Shown: piece by piece, positions 38,654 to 47,829 of the stretch
How positions within the stretch are numbered: position 1 is the stretch's first letter
Layout of the letters: each line of letters begins with the position of its first letter
NCBI GenBank assembly: GCA_902801365.1
Contig: CADCHY010000006.1
Location: 124,001 to 188,000, forward strand
DNA: 64,000 nucleotides
Source: an uncultured Succiniclasticum sp.
GTDB taxonomy: Bacteria > Bacillota > Negativicutes > Acidaminococcales > Acidaminococcaceae
Direction of reading: 5' to 3'
Program-made: the position numbers and the translations under genes
The notes under the pieces: generated by a model
Databases searched by the model: none
What the model was told of the DNA's origin: nothing
What the model saw: the letters and a program-made list of their open reading frames with translations, nothing else

Positions 38654-38671
38654 TTTTTAAACCTGCTTTCT

Positions 38672-39244
38672 TTAAAGATCATCTTCTTCAGGAAGAACTT
38701 CCTTTTTTGTCAAATACCAGGTAACACATTTTTCCATAAGCCGGAGCACCTTTGTGCCGATAAAATCATTCCGGGAAAGCGGGCGCAGCCATGCTGCAGG
38801 CAGTTTATACAAGTGAGCACCCAATACATCGGTAAACAACTGATCCCCGACAGCAAGGACGGCCGAAGGCTGCATCACCGCATCAAAAGAATCGGCAGTA
38901 TGGTAATCTGCTAAAAGACGTATCGCACCGGCATAGGCCCGTGGAAAAGGTTTTCCTGCCCAGGTCAGGATGGGGATATGCAGACCGTTATCGGCCAGCT
39001 GTTTTTCAATGTCTGCTGTCCTTTTACCGCCGTTGTTGGTAGCCAGCACAACCGCGATGCCCTGCTTCTGCATCCTGTCCAGCCAATTTATGTAAGAGTC
39101 CGGTACAATGCTGCTGTTGCGCGGCAACAAAGTATTATCAATATCGGCCAGCAGGACCCGGTAATGATGCCTGTGCATCCACTCCGGAGTAATCCTGACC
39201 AGAGAGGAAAATCTGTATTCCGGATTTAACGTTTCCAGCATCAT
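38672..39244 (-). CDS. YqeG-family HAD phosphatase
   Basis: 190-aa HAD superfamily IIIA phosphatase. DxDxT motif in LLADIDNTLLP, ATNNGGK as motif II region, and VLAVGDQLFTDVLGA as motif IV. Family members in B. subtilis (YqeG) sit beside ribosome-assembly genes, but here it is translationally coupled (ATGA) to a histidine kinase. Substrate unknown. Confidence 0.87.
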   Translation of the reverse strand: MMLETLNPEYRFSSLVRITPEWMHRHHYRVLLADIDNTLLPRNSSIVPDSYINWLDRMQKQGIAVVLATNNGGKRTADIEKQLADNGLHIPILTWAGKPFPRAYAGAIRLLADYHTADSFDAVMQPSAVLAVGDQLFTDVLGAHLYKLPAAWLRPLSRNDFIGTKVLRLMEKCVTWYLTKKEVLPEEDDL

Positions 39245-40836
39245 GACCGCCTTTCCCGACGGACGACTGTCCCGGCAGGGAACGTTATTACAAAACGTGT
39301 TCCCATACCAATCTGCGAGAAAACTTCAATCTGCGCACCGTGCATGCGTACGATTTCCTTGGCAATAGCCAGGCCAAGCCCGGTGCCTTTTAAAGAACTC
39401 TGAGCATGGGATTTGTCAACTTTATAGAAACGTTCAAAGATAAATGGAAGATCTTCTTCCGGAATCCCAGGCCCATTATCCACGACGCTCATTTCAACGG
39501 CGCCATTTGTCTGCAGTTTTGTTTCGTAGCGAACATAACTTCCTTCCGGTGAGTATTTGATTGCGTTGTCACCCAGCAACAGAATAAGCTGGACGATTTG
39601 GTCGCCGTTACCTAAAATCTGTATGTCTTCTTCCAACTGTAATTTCAATGTAATATGTTTCGGTTCCGCTTTTACCTTCAGTTTTTCCGCGACATTGCGG
39701 ATAATCTCCGCCAGGGGCAGCGGCTCCGTATCGGAAACATTCAGCTTCTCAGCCGACTGCAGACGGCTGATGTCCAGCAAACCACGCACCAACCGTTCCA
39801 GCCGGGTTGTCTCGCTGCCGATCAGGTCACAGTAACGTTTGTTTGGGTCATTGCTTTCCAGACTGTCGCTGACAATATCATTATAACCCCGGATAATCGT
39901 AATGGGAGTCCGCAGCTCATGGGACACATTAGCTACAAAGTCCCGGCGGATTTTTTCCATACGCGCCAGCTTGCCCAAATAATTACTCAGCTCTGTGCTT
40001 AAATGATTGATGGCATTCCCTAGCTCGGCCACTTCGTCTTCGCTATCCACTTCTACCCTGCGGGAATAATTGCCTTTGGCAATGGCTATAGTAGCATCTT
40101 TCATGGAAACCAGCGGTTTAACAATCTGCCGGGAGAGGCTCCGTACCATAAACAAACTGAGCAGCAGTCCCAGAAGGCCGACGATAATCGTGAAGATGTA
40201 AACATTGCGTAAAAATCCGCCAAAACCACTCAAAGGTTCTGCCATGAGGATCGCGCCGCGGGGATGGATTTTGTCCCCATAGGGTACGCCTACCAGGATT
40301 ACCTGCTGCTTGAAATACGGATGGTAAATCTGTGAACGCACACTCTCCCCACGGTAAATGTCTTTCAAAATTTTGTTAACATTACGGGAGACCTGACCGC
40401 TTTTGATTTCTTCCGCAAGCCGTGTCGTATATTCATATACAGGTATGCGGTCTGAAGGGGCAGGCATGGAAACGTCCGGTTTGCCGGTTCCGACTTTGCT
40501 GCTGCCTGCTTCTGTTTTGCCTGCGGCATCCACGTCCGCGGCAATATTAGAAGCTGCCAGCAGATTATAATCGTTATCGAACAGCCAGATACGGGCACCC
40601 ACCAATCTGTCCACAGCGATAAGATAACGCATCAGCATGTAGCGGTTATTATCCTTTGTGACAAAGTATTCTACGGTATCTGCCATCTCATGGCCTTTTT
40701 GGGCCAGTTCTTCTTCTTTAATTTTAAAAAAGTAATCCGCGATTAAATAGGAAGTACCAGCTGTGATACCTACCACCACGATAACGATGATGGCCATAAA
40801 GCTGTACATCAGCCGGGTACTCAGGGATTTATTCAC
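39241..40836 (-). CDS. Membrane sensor histidine kinase
   Basis: About 531 aa. Two membrane segments (about 8-35 and 210-235) flank an extracytoplasmic sensor of about 175 residues. A HAMP linker follows, then HisKA with His306 (ANVSHELRTP) and a HATPase_c domain (DNAIKYS, VDNGPGIP, GTGLGLAIAKE). The likely start is GTG at 40836 with GAGG six bases upstream; a TTG lies four codons earlier. Partner is the response regulator just upstream. Of the ResE/PhoR/WalK type. Confidence 0.93.
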   Translation of the reverse strand: MNKSLSTRLMYSFMAIIVIVVVGITAGTSYLIADYFFKIKEEELAQKGHEMADTVEYFVTKDNNRYMLMRYLIAVDRLVGARIWLFDNDYNLLAASNIAADVDAAGKTEAGSSKVGTGKPDVSMPAPSDRIPVYEYTTRLAEEIKSGQVSRNVNKILKDIYRGESVRSQIYHPYFKQQVILVGVPYGDKIHPRGAILMAEPLSGFGGFLRNVYIFTIIVGLLGLLLSLFMVRSLSRQIVKPLVSMKDATIAIAKGNYSRRVEVDSEDEVAELGNAINHLSTELSNYLGKLARMEKIRRDFVANVSHELRTPITIIRGYNDIVSDSLESNDPNKRYCDLIGSETTRLERLVRGLLDISRLQSAEKLNVSDTEPLPLAEIIRNVAEKLKVKAEPKHITLKLQLEEDIQILGNGDQIVQLILLLGDNAIKYSPEGSYVRYETKLQTNGAVEMSVVDNGPGIPEEDLPFIFERFYKVDKSHAQSSLKGTGLGLAIAKEIVRMHGAQIEVFSQIGMGTRFVITFPAGTVVRRERRS

Positions 40837-40853
40837 ACTACACCTCAAAAATA

Positions 40854-41567
40854 TTATGCTTTGGCAGGTTCAGCTGGTTTCTTTTTCAACTCAAACTTAT
40901 AGCCTACGCCCCATACTGTTTCAATATCCCAGGAGGAGTCTTTCGGAATCGCCAGTTTCTGGCGGATGCGTTTGATGTGTGTATCCACGGTACGTGTATC
41001 CCCAAAATAGGTATAGCCCCAGATGGATTCTAAAAGCTGGTTACGGGAAAACACCTTGCCCGGCGAGCATGCCAGATAATACAGCAGTTCAAACTCTTTC
41101 GTGGTAAATATGACCGGTTTGCCTCCGGCAGTGACCTGCATACGTTCCCTGTCAATGCTAAGACCTTCGTACTCCACCTTCCTTTTGTCGCTCAGCTTCT
41201 GGAAACCACCGGAACGGCGCAGTACAGCTTTTACGCGTGCCACAACCTCACGTGGGTTAAAGGGCTTTGTAATATAATCATCAGCACCTTTTTCCAGTCC
41301 AAGAATACGGTCATCATCCTCATCCTTGGCTGTCAACATAATAATTGGTATATCGTAACGGCGGCGAATCTCTTCGCAGGCTGTTATGCCGTCCAACACA
41401 GGCATCATGATATCCAGCAGCACCAGGTCCGGTTTTTCCTTTTCAATCATCGACAGGGCCTGTTGTCCGTCTTCTGCTTCTACAACCTCAAAACCTTCTT
41501 TGTTAAAATACACACGCAGAATCTCACGAATCTGGGGCTCATCATCTGCAATCAAAATTTTAGACAT
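40854..41567 (-). CDS. OmpR/PhoB-family response regulator
   Basis: 237 aa. Receiver domain with Asp8, Asp9 and phospho-acceptor Asp52 (LLDIMMP), and Lys near 104 (ITKPFNP). C-terminal winged helix (SRNQLLESIWGYTYFGDTRTVDTHI). First gene of a five-gene unit: regulator, kinase, HAD, nitrilase and VanX-like. AAGGAG precedes the ATG. Confidence 0.95.
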   Translation of the reverse strand: MSKILIADDEPQIREILRVYFNKEGFEVVEAEDGQQALSMIEKEKPDLVLLDIMMPVLDGITACEEIRRRYDIPIIMLTAKDEDDDRILGLEKGADDYITKPFNPREVVARVKAVLRRSGGFQKLSDKRKVEYEGLSIDRERMQVTAGGKPVIFTTKEFELLYYLACSPGKVFSRNQLLESIWGYTYFGDTRTVDTHIKRIRQKLAIPKDSSWDIETVWGVGYKFELKKKPAEPAKA

Positions 41568-41658
41568 AGCATTCTCCTTTTCTCAGTTCATAAATAAAAT
41601 CATATATAATCGAACCGTTCAAATAAAGCAGAGTGTTTTCTCTTGTTTTACATTATAT

Positions 41659-41664
41659 ATTATA
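41659..41664 (-). promoter_or_regulatory. Possible -10 of the two-component operon
   Basis: Minus-strand TATAAT about 95 bp before the response regulator, with a second TATAAT overlapping nearby. No good -35 is present, fitting an activator-dependent promoter. Confidence 0.35.
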
Positions 41665-41750
41665 CAATATAAGAGTCGCGGAAAACAGAGCCAACGGTTT
41701 CATCTCACAAAAGATTTACAAAAATGTCGAAAAAGCGTCACAGATAAACA

Positions 41751-41784
41751 GAAAAACAGGCAAACCCGGAAAGGTCTGCCTGTT
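41751..41784 (-). terminator. Terminator of the NlpC/P60 gene
   Basis: AACAGGCAGACC / GGTTTGCCTGTT stem (one G-U) with a six-base loop, then TTTTTC on the minus strand. It lies 28 bp past the stop codon. Confidence 0.75.
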
Positions 41785-41811
41785 CAAAACCGTAATTACA
41801 CATATGCCTGA

Positions 41812-42483
41812 TCAATTGTACACTCTGCCGGCTCCAAGATATCTGGCGCCCCAGTAACCGGTGAAAACATCCGCAACGGAAATGCCCTTACTGCTTGAGG
41901 CATGAATAAATTTACCATCCCCGACATAAATACCTACATGGGAAGGTCCGGGGCAATAGGTTTCGAAAAATACCAAATCGCCTGTCCGCAGGTTTCCCCT
42001 GGAAATATGGGTAACAGCCTCATACTGGGTATCTGCCATACGCGGCAGGGATATACCGGCCCTGCCAAACACATAACACACAAAACCGGAACAGTCAAAG
42101 CCGCCGGGAGACATACCGCCGAACATATAAGGAACACCCAGCATGCTGTAAGCTGTTTTAAGGATGGTGCGGGTCATCATGTGATTACCGTAACGGTCGG
42201 GAGGCATTTCTTTATTCATCAGGTTACGGTACGTAGCATCATTAACTATGCCGTCAGCATTCAAACCTTTGGCCGCCTGAAAATCCTTTACCGCTTTTTC
42301 CGTAGCAGGACCGAACACACCGTCAACAGTCCCTACGTTAAACTGGAGAGCTGCCAACTGTTTTTGGATATCAATCACTTCCGGACCGCGGTCACCAACC
42401 GCAAAATCAGCAAACGCTGTTGAAAACGAAAAGCAGGACAACACAGCAGCTGCAACAATCGTAGCAAGCTTCTTAAAACTCAT
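41812..42483 (-). CDS. Secreted NlpC/P60 peptidoglycan hydrolase with PG-binding domain
   Basis: 223 aa. Signal peptide 1-25 (IVAAAVLSCFSFSTAFA). Peptidoglycan-binding domain 1 at about 28-92 (GPEVIDIQKQLAALQF, VDGVFGPATEKAV). NlpC/P60 domain about 105-223 with Cys131 (DCSGF), His182 (SHVGIY) and His194 (FIHAS). It cuts within stem peptides, usually gamma-D-Glu-mDAP bonds. Single gene with its own promoter and terminator. Confidence 0.94.
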   Translation of the reverse strand: MSFKKLATIVAAAVLSCFSFSTAFADFAVGDRGPEVIDIQKQLAALQFNVGTVDGVFGPATEKAVKDFQAAKGLNADGIVNDATYRNLMNKEMPPDRYGNHMMTRTILKTAYSMLGVPYMFGGMSPGGFDCSGFVCYVFGRAGISLPRMADTQYEAVTHISRGNLRTGDLVFFETYCPGPSHVGIYVGDGKFIHASSSKGISVADVFTGYWGARYLGAGRVYN

Positions 42484-42605
42484 TTAGACACCTCTCAGAT
42501 AATTTGTTTGCCAATTTCTGAGATACATAAAAAAACAGGTAAAAGCAACTAAACAATTACTGCAATTTTATATAAATCTCCAAAATGTATATTCCTATAG
42601 TTCAC

Positions 42606-42611
42606 ATTATA
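42606..42611 (-). promoter_or_regulatory. Extended -10 promoter of the NlpC/P60 gene
   Basis: Minus-strand TGTTATAAT with a poor -35, leaving a leader of about 115 nt to the ATG. Confidence 0.5.
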
Positions 42612-42623
42612 ACACATTTTTGA

Positions 42624-42643
42624 CAAAAGTTTGTGAACTTTTG
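42624..42643. promoter_or_regulatory. Perfect inverted repeat over the -35 region
   Basis: CAAAAGTT-TGTG-AACTTTTG, two perfect 8-bp arms around four bases, placed just upstream of the -10 of the NlpC/P60 gene. Placement and symmetry suggest an operator for a dimeric regulator; the regulator is unknown. Confidence 0.5.
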
Positions 42644-42795
42644 TAATTCGAAAGGCTCGTTTTGACAGAAAGATGTCTATGTGACGTCAGTTTGCGCAAC
42701 CGACAACCATGCATGTTTGAGACGTTTCTATTGAGAATTTTTGCTTTTTATAAAAAACTCCGCGCAATTCAAATTGTGAACTTTACTGATAATCA

Positions 42796-45700
42796 TTATT
42801 TAAAGTACTTTACGCCGCTTTCAAAAATATACTGCTCTTTTTCACCGTAAATATTTTGCATCAGGCCGGGAATATATCGTTCGCTGTGACCCATTTTACC
42901 CAAAATGCGTCCGTCCGGACTGGTGATGCCTTCGATGGCATACAGGGAGCCGTTGGGGTTCTCCGGACTGTTCATGGTGGGATTGCCGTTCAGATCCACA
43001 TATTGTGTAGCTACCTGCCCGTTCCGGAACAATTCGCGAATCGTTTCGGCCGGCGCATAGAAACGGCCCTCACCATGGGATACGGCAATGGCATGCACAT
43101 CTCCCGGCTCCGTCATGTTCAGCCAGGGGGATTTGTTGGAAGTGATACGGGTATAAACCATCTGGGACACATGGCGCCCGATGGTGTTGAAGGTCAGCGT
43201 GGGCGAATTCTCTTCCAGCGGACGGATTTCACCGTAAGGCACCAGTCCTAATTTGATCAGCGCCTGGAAGCCGTTACAGATACCCAGCATCAGACCATCG
43301 CGGTTCTGCAGCAGATCGTTCACCGCTTCGGCAATGCGCGGATTCCGGAACATGGTGGCTATGAACTTGCCGCTTCCGTCCGGTTCATCACCGGCGCTGA
43401 AGCCGCCCGGCAGCATGATGATCTGGGATTCTTTGATTCCCTTCACCATCGCCTGGATCGTTTCTTCGATAGCCTGGGCTGTCAGGTTTCGGATGATGAA
43501 TATTTTGCTTTCCGCCCCTGCCAGATCAAAGGCCCGGGCCGTATCGTATTCGCAGTTCTGTCCCGGGAAGACGGGAATAAACACTTTCGGTCTGGCGATG
43601 TTCACCGGTGCCGTTAATGGCAGTTCCCGTTTATACAACGGTTGCTCAAGCAAATCTTCCGGTGTTTCGGATGCCGGCGCTTTGGCCGGGAAAATGGGCT
43701 CCAGTGTTTCGGTGTAAGCTTTTACCAGTTCCGCATTCGTCAGGGTAATATCGTTTACCGTAATATCCGCGTTGTCCGTAACGGTACCCAGCGGCAGGCA
43801 GTCCAGTTCGCCGAACAGCGTATCCAGATCGGCATCTTTCGCCACTTCCAGCAGCATGCCGCCGGGCTGTAGCGTAAACAGGCTTTCTGTATGGGGGAAC
43901 GGTTTCACAAAACGGAAACCCAATGCGTTGCCCAATGTCATTTTGGTAATACCCGCAGCAATGCCGCCCTCTTCTACAGCTGCCGCCGCTTTGATTTTCC
44001 CGTCAAGAATCAGCTGATGTACCCTGCGCAGGTTTTTCCGCAATGCTGCAAAGTCCAGTACATCCCCTTCCAGCAACGGCGTGCTCAGGAACACAACTTT
44101 GTCCCCGGCCTCCTTGAATTCGCTGGAAACCGCTTTTCTTCCGTCAATGACGTTCACAGCAAAAGATACCAGCGTAGGAGGTACATGCAGATCCATAAAG
44201 CTGCCGGACATACTGTCTTTGCCGCCTACCGCAGGAACTTCCATACTGTTCAGTACCGTGTTGGCGCCTAACAGCGCGGCAAAAGGCAGACCCCAGTCCG
44301 CTTTGGCTCTCATGCCCTGGAAGTATTCCTGCAACGTGAGACGGATCGTATCGGGATTCGCCCCTAAGGCAACTGCTTTCACCAGCGACTGCGTAACCGC
44401 ATACATAGCGCCATGGAATGGGCTCCAGCAGGCCACTTCCGGATTGTAACCGTGGGTCATGAGGGAAGCCGCGTCGGTGTGCCCGTGCAATACGGGAATC
44501 TGGGCCACCATGCCTTCCGCCGGCGTCAGCTGGTATTTTCCGCCAAACGGCATTTCCACCGTAGCTCTGCCAATGGTGGAGTCAAACCGTTCGCTCAGGC
44601 CTTTTTCGCTGCAGACATTCAGCCGGCTTATATTTTTCAGCCAGGCGTCTTTCAGATCCGATGCCTTTTCTACAACCTCCGGCGTTTTATCAAACACAGA
44701 GGCGCCGGTAATATCTTTCACTAATACTTCCGCATGCTGGGCCACGCCGTTGGTATCCAGGAACTTGCGGGAGATATCTACAATCTTATCCCCCCGCCAG
44801 TACATGACGAGACGGGGTTCCTCCGTAACTTCTGCCACAATGGTGGCTTCCAGGTTTTCTTCATCTGCAAACTTCGCGAATTTTTCCCAGTCTTCTTTCC
44901 GGATCACAACCGCCATACGTTCCTGGGATTCGGAAATCGCCAGTTCCGTTCCATCCAGACCGGCATATTTTTTGGTTACTTTGTCCAGATTGATCTTCAG
45001 CCCTTCCGCCAGTTCGCCGATCGCTACGGAAACACCGCCGGCACCGAAATCGTTGCAGCGTTTTATCAGCACCGTGACTTCGGGATTACGGAACAGGCGC
45101 TGAATCTTTCGCTCTGTTGGCGGATTACCCTTCTGCACTTCTGCGCCGCAGGTTGCCAGGGAGTCAACCGTATGCTCCTTGGAGGAACCGGTTGCCCCGC
45201 CGATTCCGTCACGGCCCGTACGTCCGCCCAGCAGTACGATAATATCACCTGCCGCCGGACGCTCCCGGATCACCGCGCTCTTGGGAGCAGCACCCATGAC
45301 CGCACCGATCTCCATACGTTTGGCCACAAAACGGTCGTGATAATATTCCTGCACCTGTCCGGTGGCCAGACCAATCTGATTGCCGTAGGAAGAATAACCG
45401 GCCGCCGCCCCGATGGTCAGCTTGCGCTGGGGCAGCTTACCCGCCAGCGTTTTTTCAATGGGCGTACGGGGATCGCCGGCGCCGGTAATACGCATCGCCT
45501 GATACACATAGGCACGTCCTGACAGCGGATCGCGGATGGCGCCGCCCAGACAGGTAGCCGCGCCGCCAAAGGGCTCGATTTCCGTGGGATGGTTATGCGT
45601 CTCATTCTTAAACATAACCAGCCAGTCTTCTTTCTTTCCGTCAATATCCACCGGAACAACGATAGAACAGGCGTTGATTTCCTCAGAGTCATCATTGTCC

Positions 45701-46575
45701 GGAAATTTGTTTTCTTTCTTTAATTTTTTCGTAGCGATGCAGGCCATGTCCATCAGGGTGATGGGACGGTCGGTTTTCTTTCCGTACACTTTGTCCCGGA
45801 TGGACAGATACTGTTTAAAGGCGTCTTCAATGGGTTTCGTGTAATATCCCGGCTCAATCTCCACCTTGTCCAGATTGGTCATAAAGGTGGTGTGACGGCA
45901 GTGATCGGACCAGTACGTATCTAACACGCGTACTTCCGTAATGGTAGGTACACGCTTTTCGTCTTCCTTAAAATATTTCTGGATCCACAGCAGATCTTCC
46001 ACACTCATGGCCAGCCCCAGATTTTTCTGCATGGCGGCAATGTCCGCTTCCGAAAGATCCAGAAAGCCTTCCAGCCGTTCCACGTCCGCCGGTTCTTCCC
46101 AGGTATCTTCCAGCGTCTCCGGCTTTTCCAGCGCCGCTTCCCTGGCTTCAATGGGATTCACCAGATATTTTTTTATTTTTTCAAATTCAGCATCGGTCAG
46201 GCTGCCTTTTAACACATACACCTTGGCAGCAGCCACCAGCGGTTTTTCTTTCTGGGTAATCAGCTGGATACACTGGGCTGCGAAGTCTTCCCGCTGGTCA
46301 TACTGGCCGGGCAGCAGTTCTACCGCAAATACTTTTTCATCGGCAGCGGTCGCCAGTGCTTCCATCACCGTATCAACAGGCGGTTCGGACAAAACTAACT
46401 GTAACGCCTGTTCAAATTCTTCATCCGTAAGGCCCATCACGTCATAGCGGGCCAGTATGCGGACTTTTTCCAGTCCGTCCATCAGCAGATTATTCTTCAG
46501 GTCTGCCAGCAAACCTTTTGCTTCTACGGCAAAAGCGTCCTTCTTCTCTACATAAATACGTCTGATCTCACTCAT
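42796..46575 (-). CDS. purL: Phosphoribosylformylglycinamidine synthase, fused PurL-PurQ
   Basis: Fourth step of purine synthesis. 1259 aa, so synthetase and glutaminase are in one chain as in many Clostridia. N-terminal PurS-like region; AIRS-type ATP domains (FKNETHNHPTEIEPFGGAATCLGG, GGRTGRDGIGGATGSS). From about 985 a class-I glutaminase follows, with FIPVFPGQNCEYD, LPGGFSAGDE and the nucleophile in LGICNGFQ. GGAGG before the ATG. Third gene of the DUF2156-GNAT-purL run, with no other pur gene near. Confidence 0.97.
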   Translation of the reverse strand: MSEIRRIYVEKKDAFAVEAKGLLADLKNNLLMDGLEKVRILARYDVMGLTDEEFEQALQLVLSEPPVDTVMEALATAADEKVFAVELLPGQYDQREDFAAQCIQLITQKEKPLVAAAKVYVLKGSLTDAEFEKIKKYLVNPIEAREAALEKPETLEDTWEEPADVERLEGFLDLSEADIAAMQKNLGLAMSVEDLLWIQKYFKEDEKRVPTITEVRVLDTYWSDHCRHTTFMTNLDKVEIEPGYYTKPIEDAFKQYLSIRDKVYGKKTDRPITLMDMACIATKKLKKENKFPDNDDSEEINACSIVVPVDIDGKKEDWLVMFKNETHNHPTEIEPFGGAATCLGGAIRDPLSGRAYVYQAMRITGAGDPRTPIEKTLAGKLPQRKLTIGAAAGYSSYGNQIGLATGQVQEYYHDRFVAKRMEIGAVMGAAPKSAVIRERPAAGDIIVLLGGRTGRDGIGGATGSSKEHTVDSLATCGAEVQKGNPPTERKIQRLFRNPEVTVLIKRCNDFGAGGVSVAIGELAEGLKINLDKVTKKYAGLDGTELAISESQERMAVVIRKEDWEKFAKFADEENLEATIVAEVTEEPRLVMYWRGDKIVDISRKFLDTNGVAQHAEVLVKDITGASVFDKTPEVVEKASDLKDAWLKNISRLNVCSEKGLSERFDSTIGRATVEMPFGGKYQLTPAEGMVAQIPVLHGHTDAASLMTHGYNPEVACWSPFHGAMYAVTQSLVKAVALGANPDTIRLTLQEYFQGMRAKADWGLPFAALLGANTVLNSMEVPAVGGKDSMSGSFMDLHVPPTLVSFAVNVIDGRKAVSSEFKEAGDKVVFLSTPLLEGDVLDFAALRKNLRRVHQLILDGKIKAAAAVEEGGIAAGITKMTLGNALGFRFVKPFPHTESLFTLQPGGMLLEVAKDADLDTLFGELDCLPLGTVTDNADITVNDITLTNAELVKAYTETLEPIFPAKAPASETPEDLLEQPLYKRELPLTAPVNIARPKVFIPVFPGQNCEYDTARAFDLAGAESKIFIIRNLTAQAIEETIQAMVKGIKESQIIMLPGGFSAGDEPDGSGKFIATMFRNPRIAEAVNDLLQNRDGLMLGICNGFQALIKLGLVPYGEIRPLEENSPTLTFNTIGRHVSQMVYTRITSNKSPWLNMTEPGDVHAIAVSHGEGRFYAPAETIRELFRNGQVATQYVDLNGNPTMNSPENPNGSLYAIEGITSPDGRILGKMGHSERYIPGLMQNIYGEKEQYIFESGVKYFK

Positions 46576-46623
46576 TTTCCGGCCTCCGTGAAAAGAAAAA
46601 TGTTAAAACAGTGTTTACAAGAC

Positions 46624-47814
46624 TTAATAATACTCATTAATAAAATTTACACACCTGGGGAACAACGCGTCAAGGAACGAAAGCAGTTCAGGCGTATAAG
46701 TCCGCATCCTTATTTTGCCGGCCTCAACCAGCTGGCTGAAGGTAAACGTGCCGAAATAAAGCTGGCTAAACGCGCCCATAGGAACCACTGCGTCCGCATC
46801 GCCTGCAGCCTTCTCCAGATACAGACAGCCTGTATCTGCGGTTAAGGTCACAAGATGGTTGTTCTCTTCCAGCAGGTCATCCTGCAGCAGCAGCGTAACC
46901 CGACCGTCCGGACAGATCTCCGGCATCTCATACCGTTCCAGTGCCTGCACAGCATCAAAGCAACGGGCCATCATAAAGGGCTTTACCCGCCCGGAATTGT
47001 CCGCATCCGAAAAATCAAGCCAGGTCAGGTCGTCTTCCATGGCTTCCCAATACAGTTTATCCGCTGTCGAAAGATGACCGCCGGCGTAGCGCAGGAGCGC
47101 CCATTTGGCGTCCGGAGTCAGAGCCACAAGTTCCTGGATATGGAATGTCCTGTCATCTGTAATCTGATAAAACATGTAGCCTCTGGGCTCGCTTCCGTGA
47201 CAGACTACTGCTGCCTGCACCTTCTCCAGCTGATGCACCGTCAGCAGTTTCTCCCACTGGAAGTCCGTCCGGATTGGCAGCCCGTTATAGCCCTCAGCTA
47301 ACGCTGCGTATAAATCTTCAAACAGCGCGCTGTCGTAAGAACGGTAATGCTTCACCCACAGTTTCCCGGAGGGAACCGGCACAGCCAGTTTGCCTAACGG
47401 CATCTCATACACATGCTTGCGGTAACAAAACGCAAAGTCATATTTCTGATAAATCCCGGCATGGACAGGCATCAAAAGGGCGAAAGCGCAGTCTTTTTTC
47501 CGCAGCAGACGGAAGGCGGACTGCAACAGTGCTTTAGTCAGGTTATGCCCCCTGTCTGCCGGGTCTGTCGCCACGCCTACAATATACGGAACGCGCTCTT
47601 CCTGTCCCCGCAATAAAATACTGTAGGGATTCAGGTGAAGCATGTTCTGCAAATGCCCGTCCTCTTCGGAAAACCCGCCCAGAATCAGGTTGTGACGGAG
47701 GCAGTATTCCCGGAAATACCATTGGAAGAACGGGTCTTCTTCTTTTTCAAAGCAGTAGTCCCAAAGCGCCATGACCTTGGGCAGTTCTGCCGCTGTAACA
47801 ATTTTGCAGTTCAT
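46624..47814 (-). CDS. Eis-like GNAT acetyltransferase
   Basis: 396 aa in the Eis layout. A first GNAT domain carries the acetyl-CoA loop (VATDPADRGHNLTKALLQSAF, residues about 82-102). A second, degenerate GNAT domain follows, then a C-terminal SCP2-like domain (about 300-396). Eis relatives acetylate amines including aminoglycosides; the substrate here is unknown. GAGGA before the ATG. 15 bp after the DUF2156 gene. Confidence 0.82.
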   Translation of the reverse strand: MNCKIVTAAELPKVMALWDYCFEKEEDPFFQWYFREYCLRHNLILGGFSEEDGHLQNMLHLNPYSILLRGQEERVPYIVGVATDPADRGHNLTKALLQSAFRLLRKKDCAFALLMPVHAGIYQKYDFAFCYRKHVYEMPLGKLAVPVPSGKLWVKHYRSYDSALFEDLYAALAEGYNGLPIRTDFQWEKLLTVHQLEKVQAAVVCHGSEPRGYMFYQITDDRTFHIQELVALTPDAKWALLRYAGGHLSTADKLYWEAMEDDLTWLDFSDADNSGRVKPFMMARCFDAVQALERYEMPEICPDGRVTLLLQDDLLEENNHLVTLTADTGCLYLEKAAGDADAVVPMGAFSQLYFGTFTFSQLVEAGKIRMRTYTPELLSFLDALFPRCVNFINEYY

Positions 47815-47829
47815 AGATTCCTCAAATCA

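Larger units (their letters stand above)
42484..42795. other. Intergenic region purL / NlpC gene
   Basis: 312 bp without a gene. It holds the NlpC-gene promoter (-10 at 42606-42611) and the inverted repeat at 42624-42643. The half nearer purL is AT-rich with a TGACGTCA palindrome near 42680; I see no convincing purL terminator. Confidence 0.6.
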
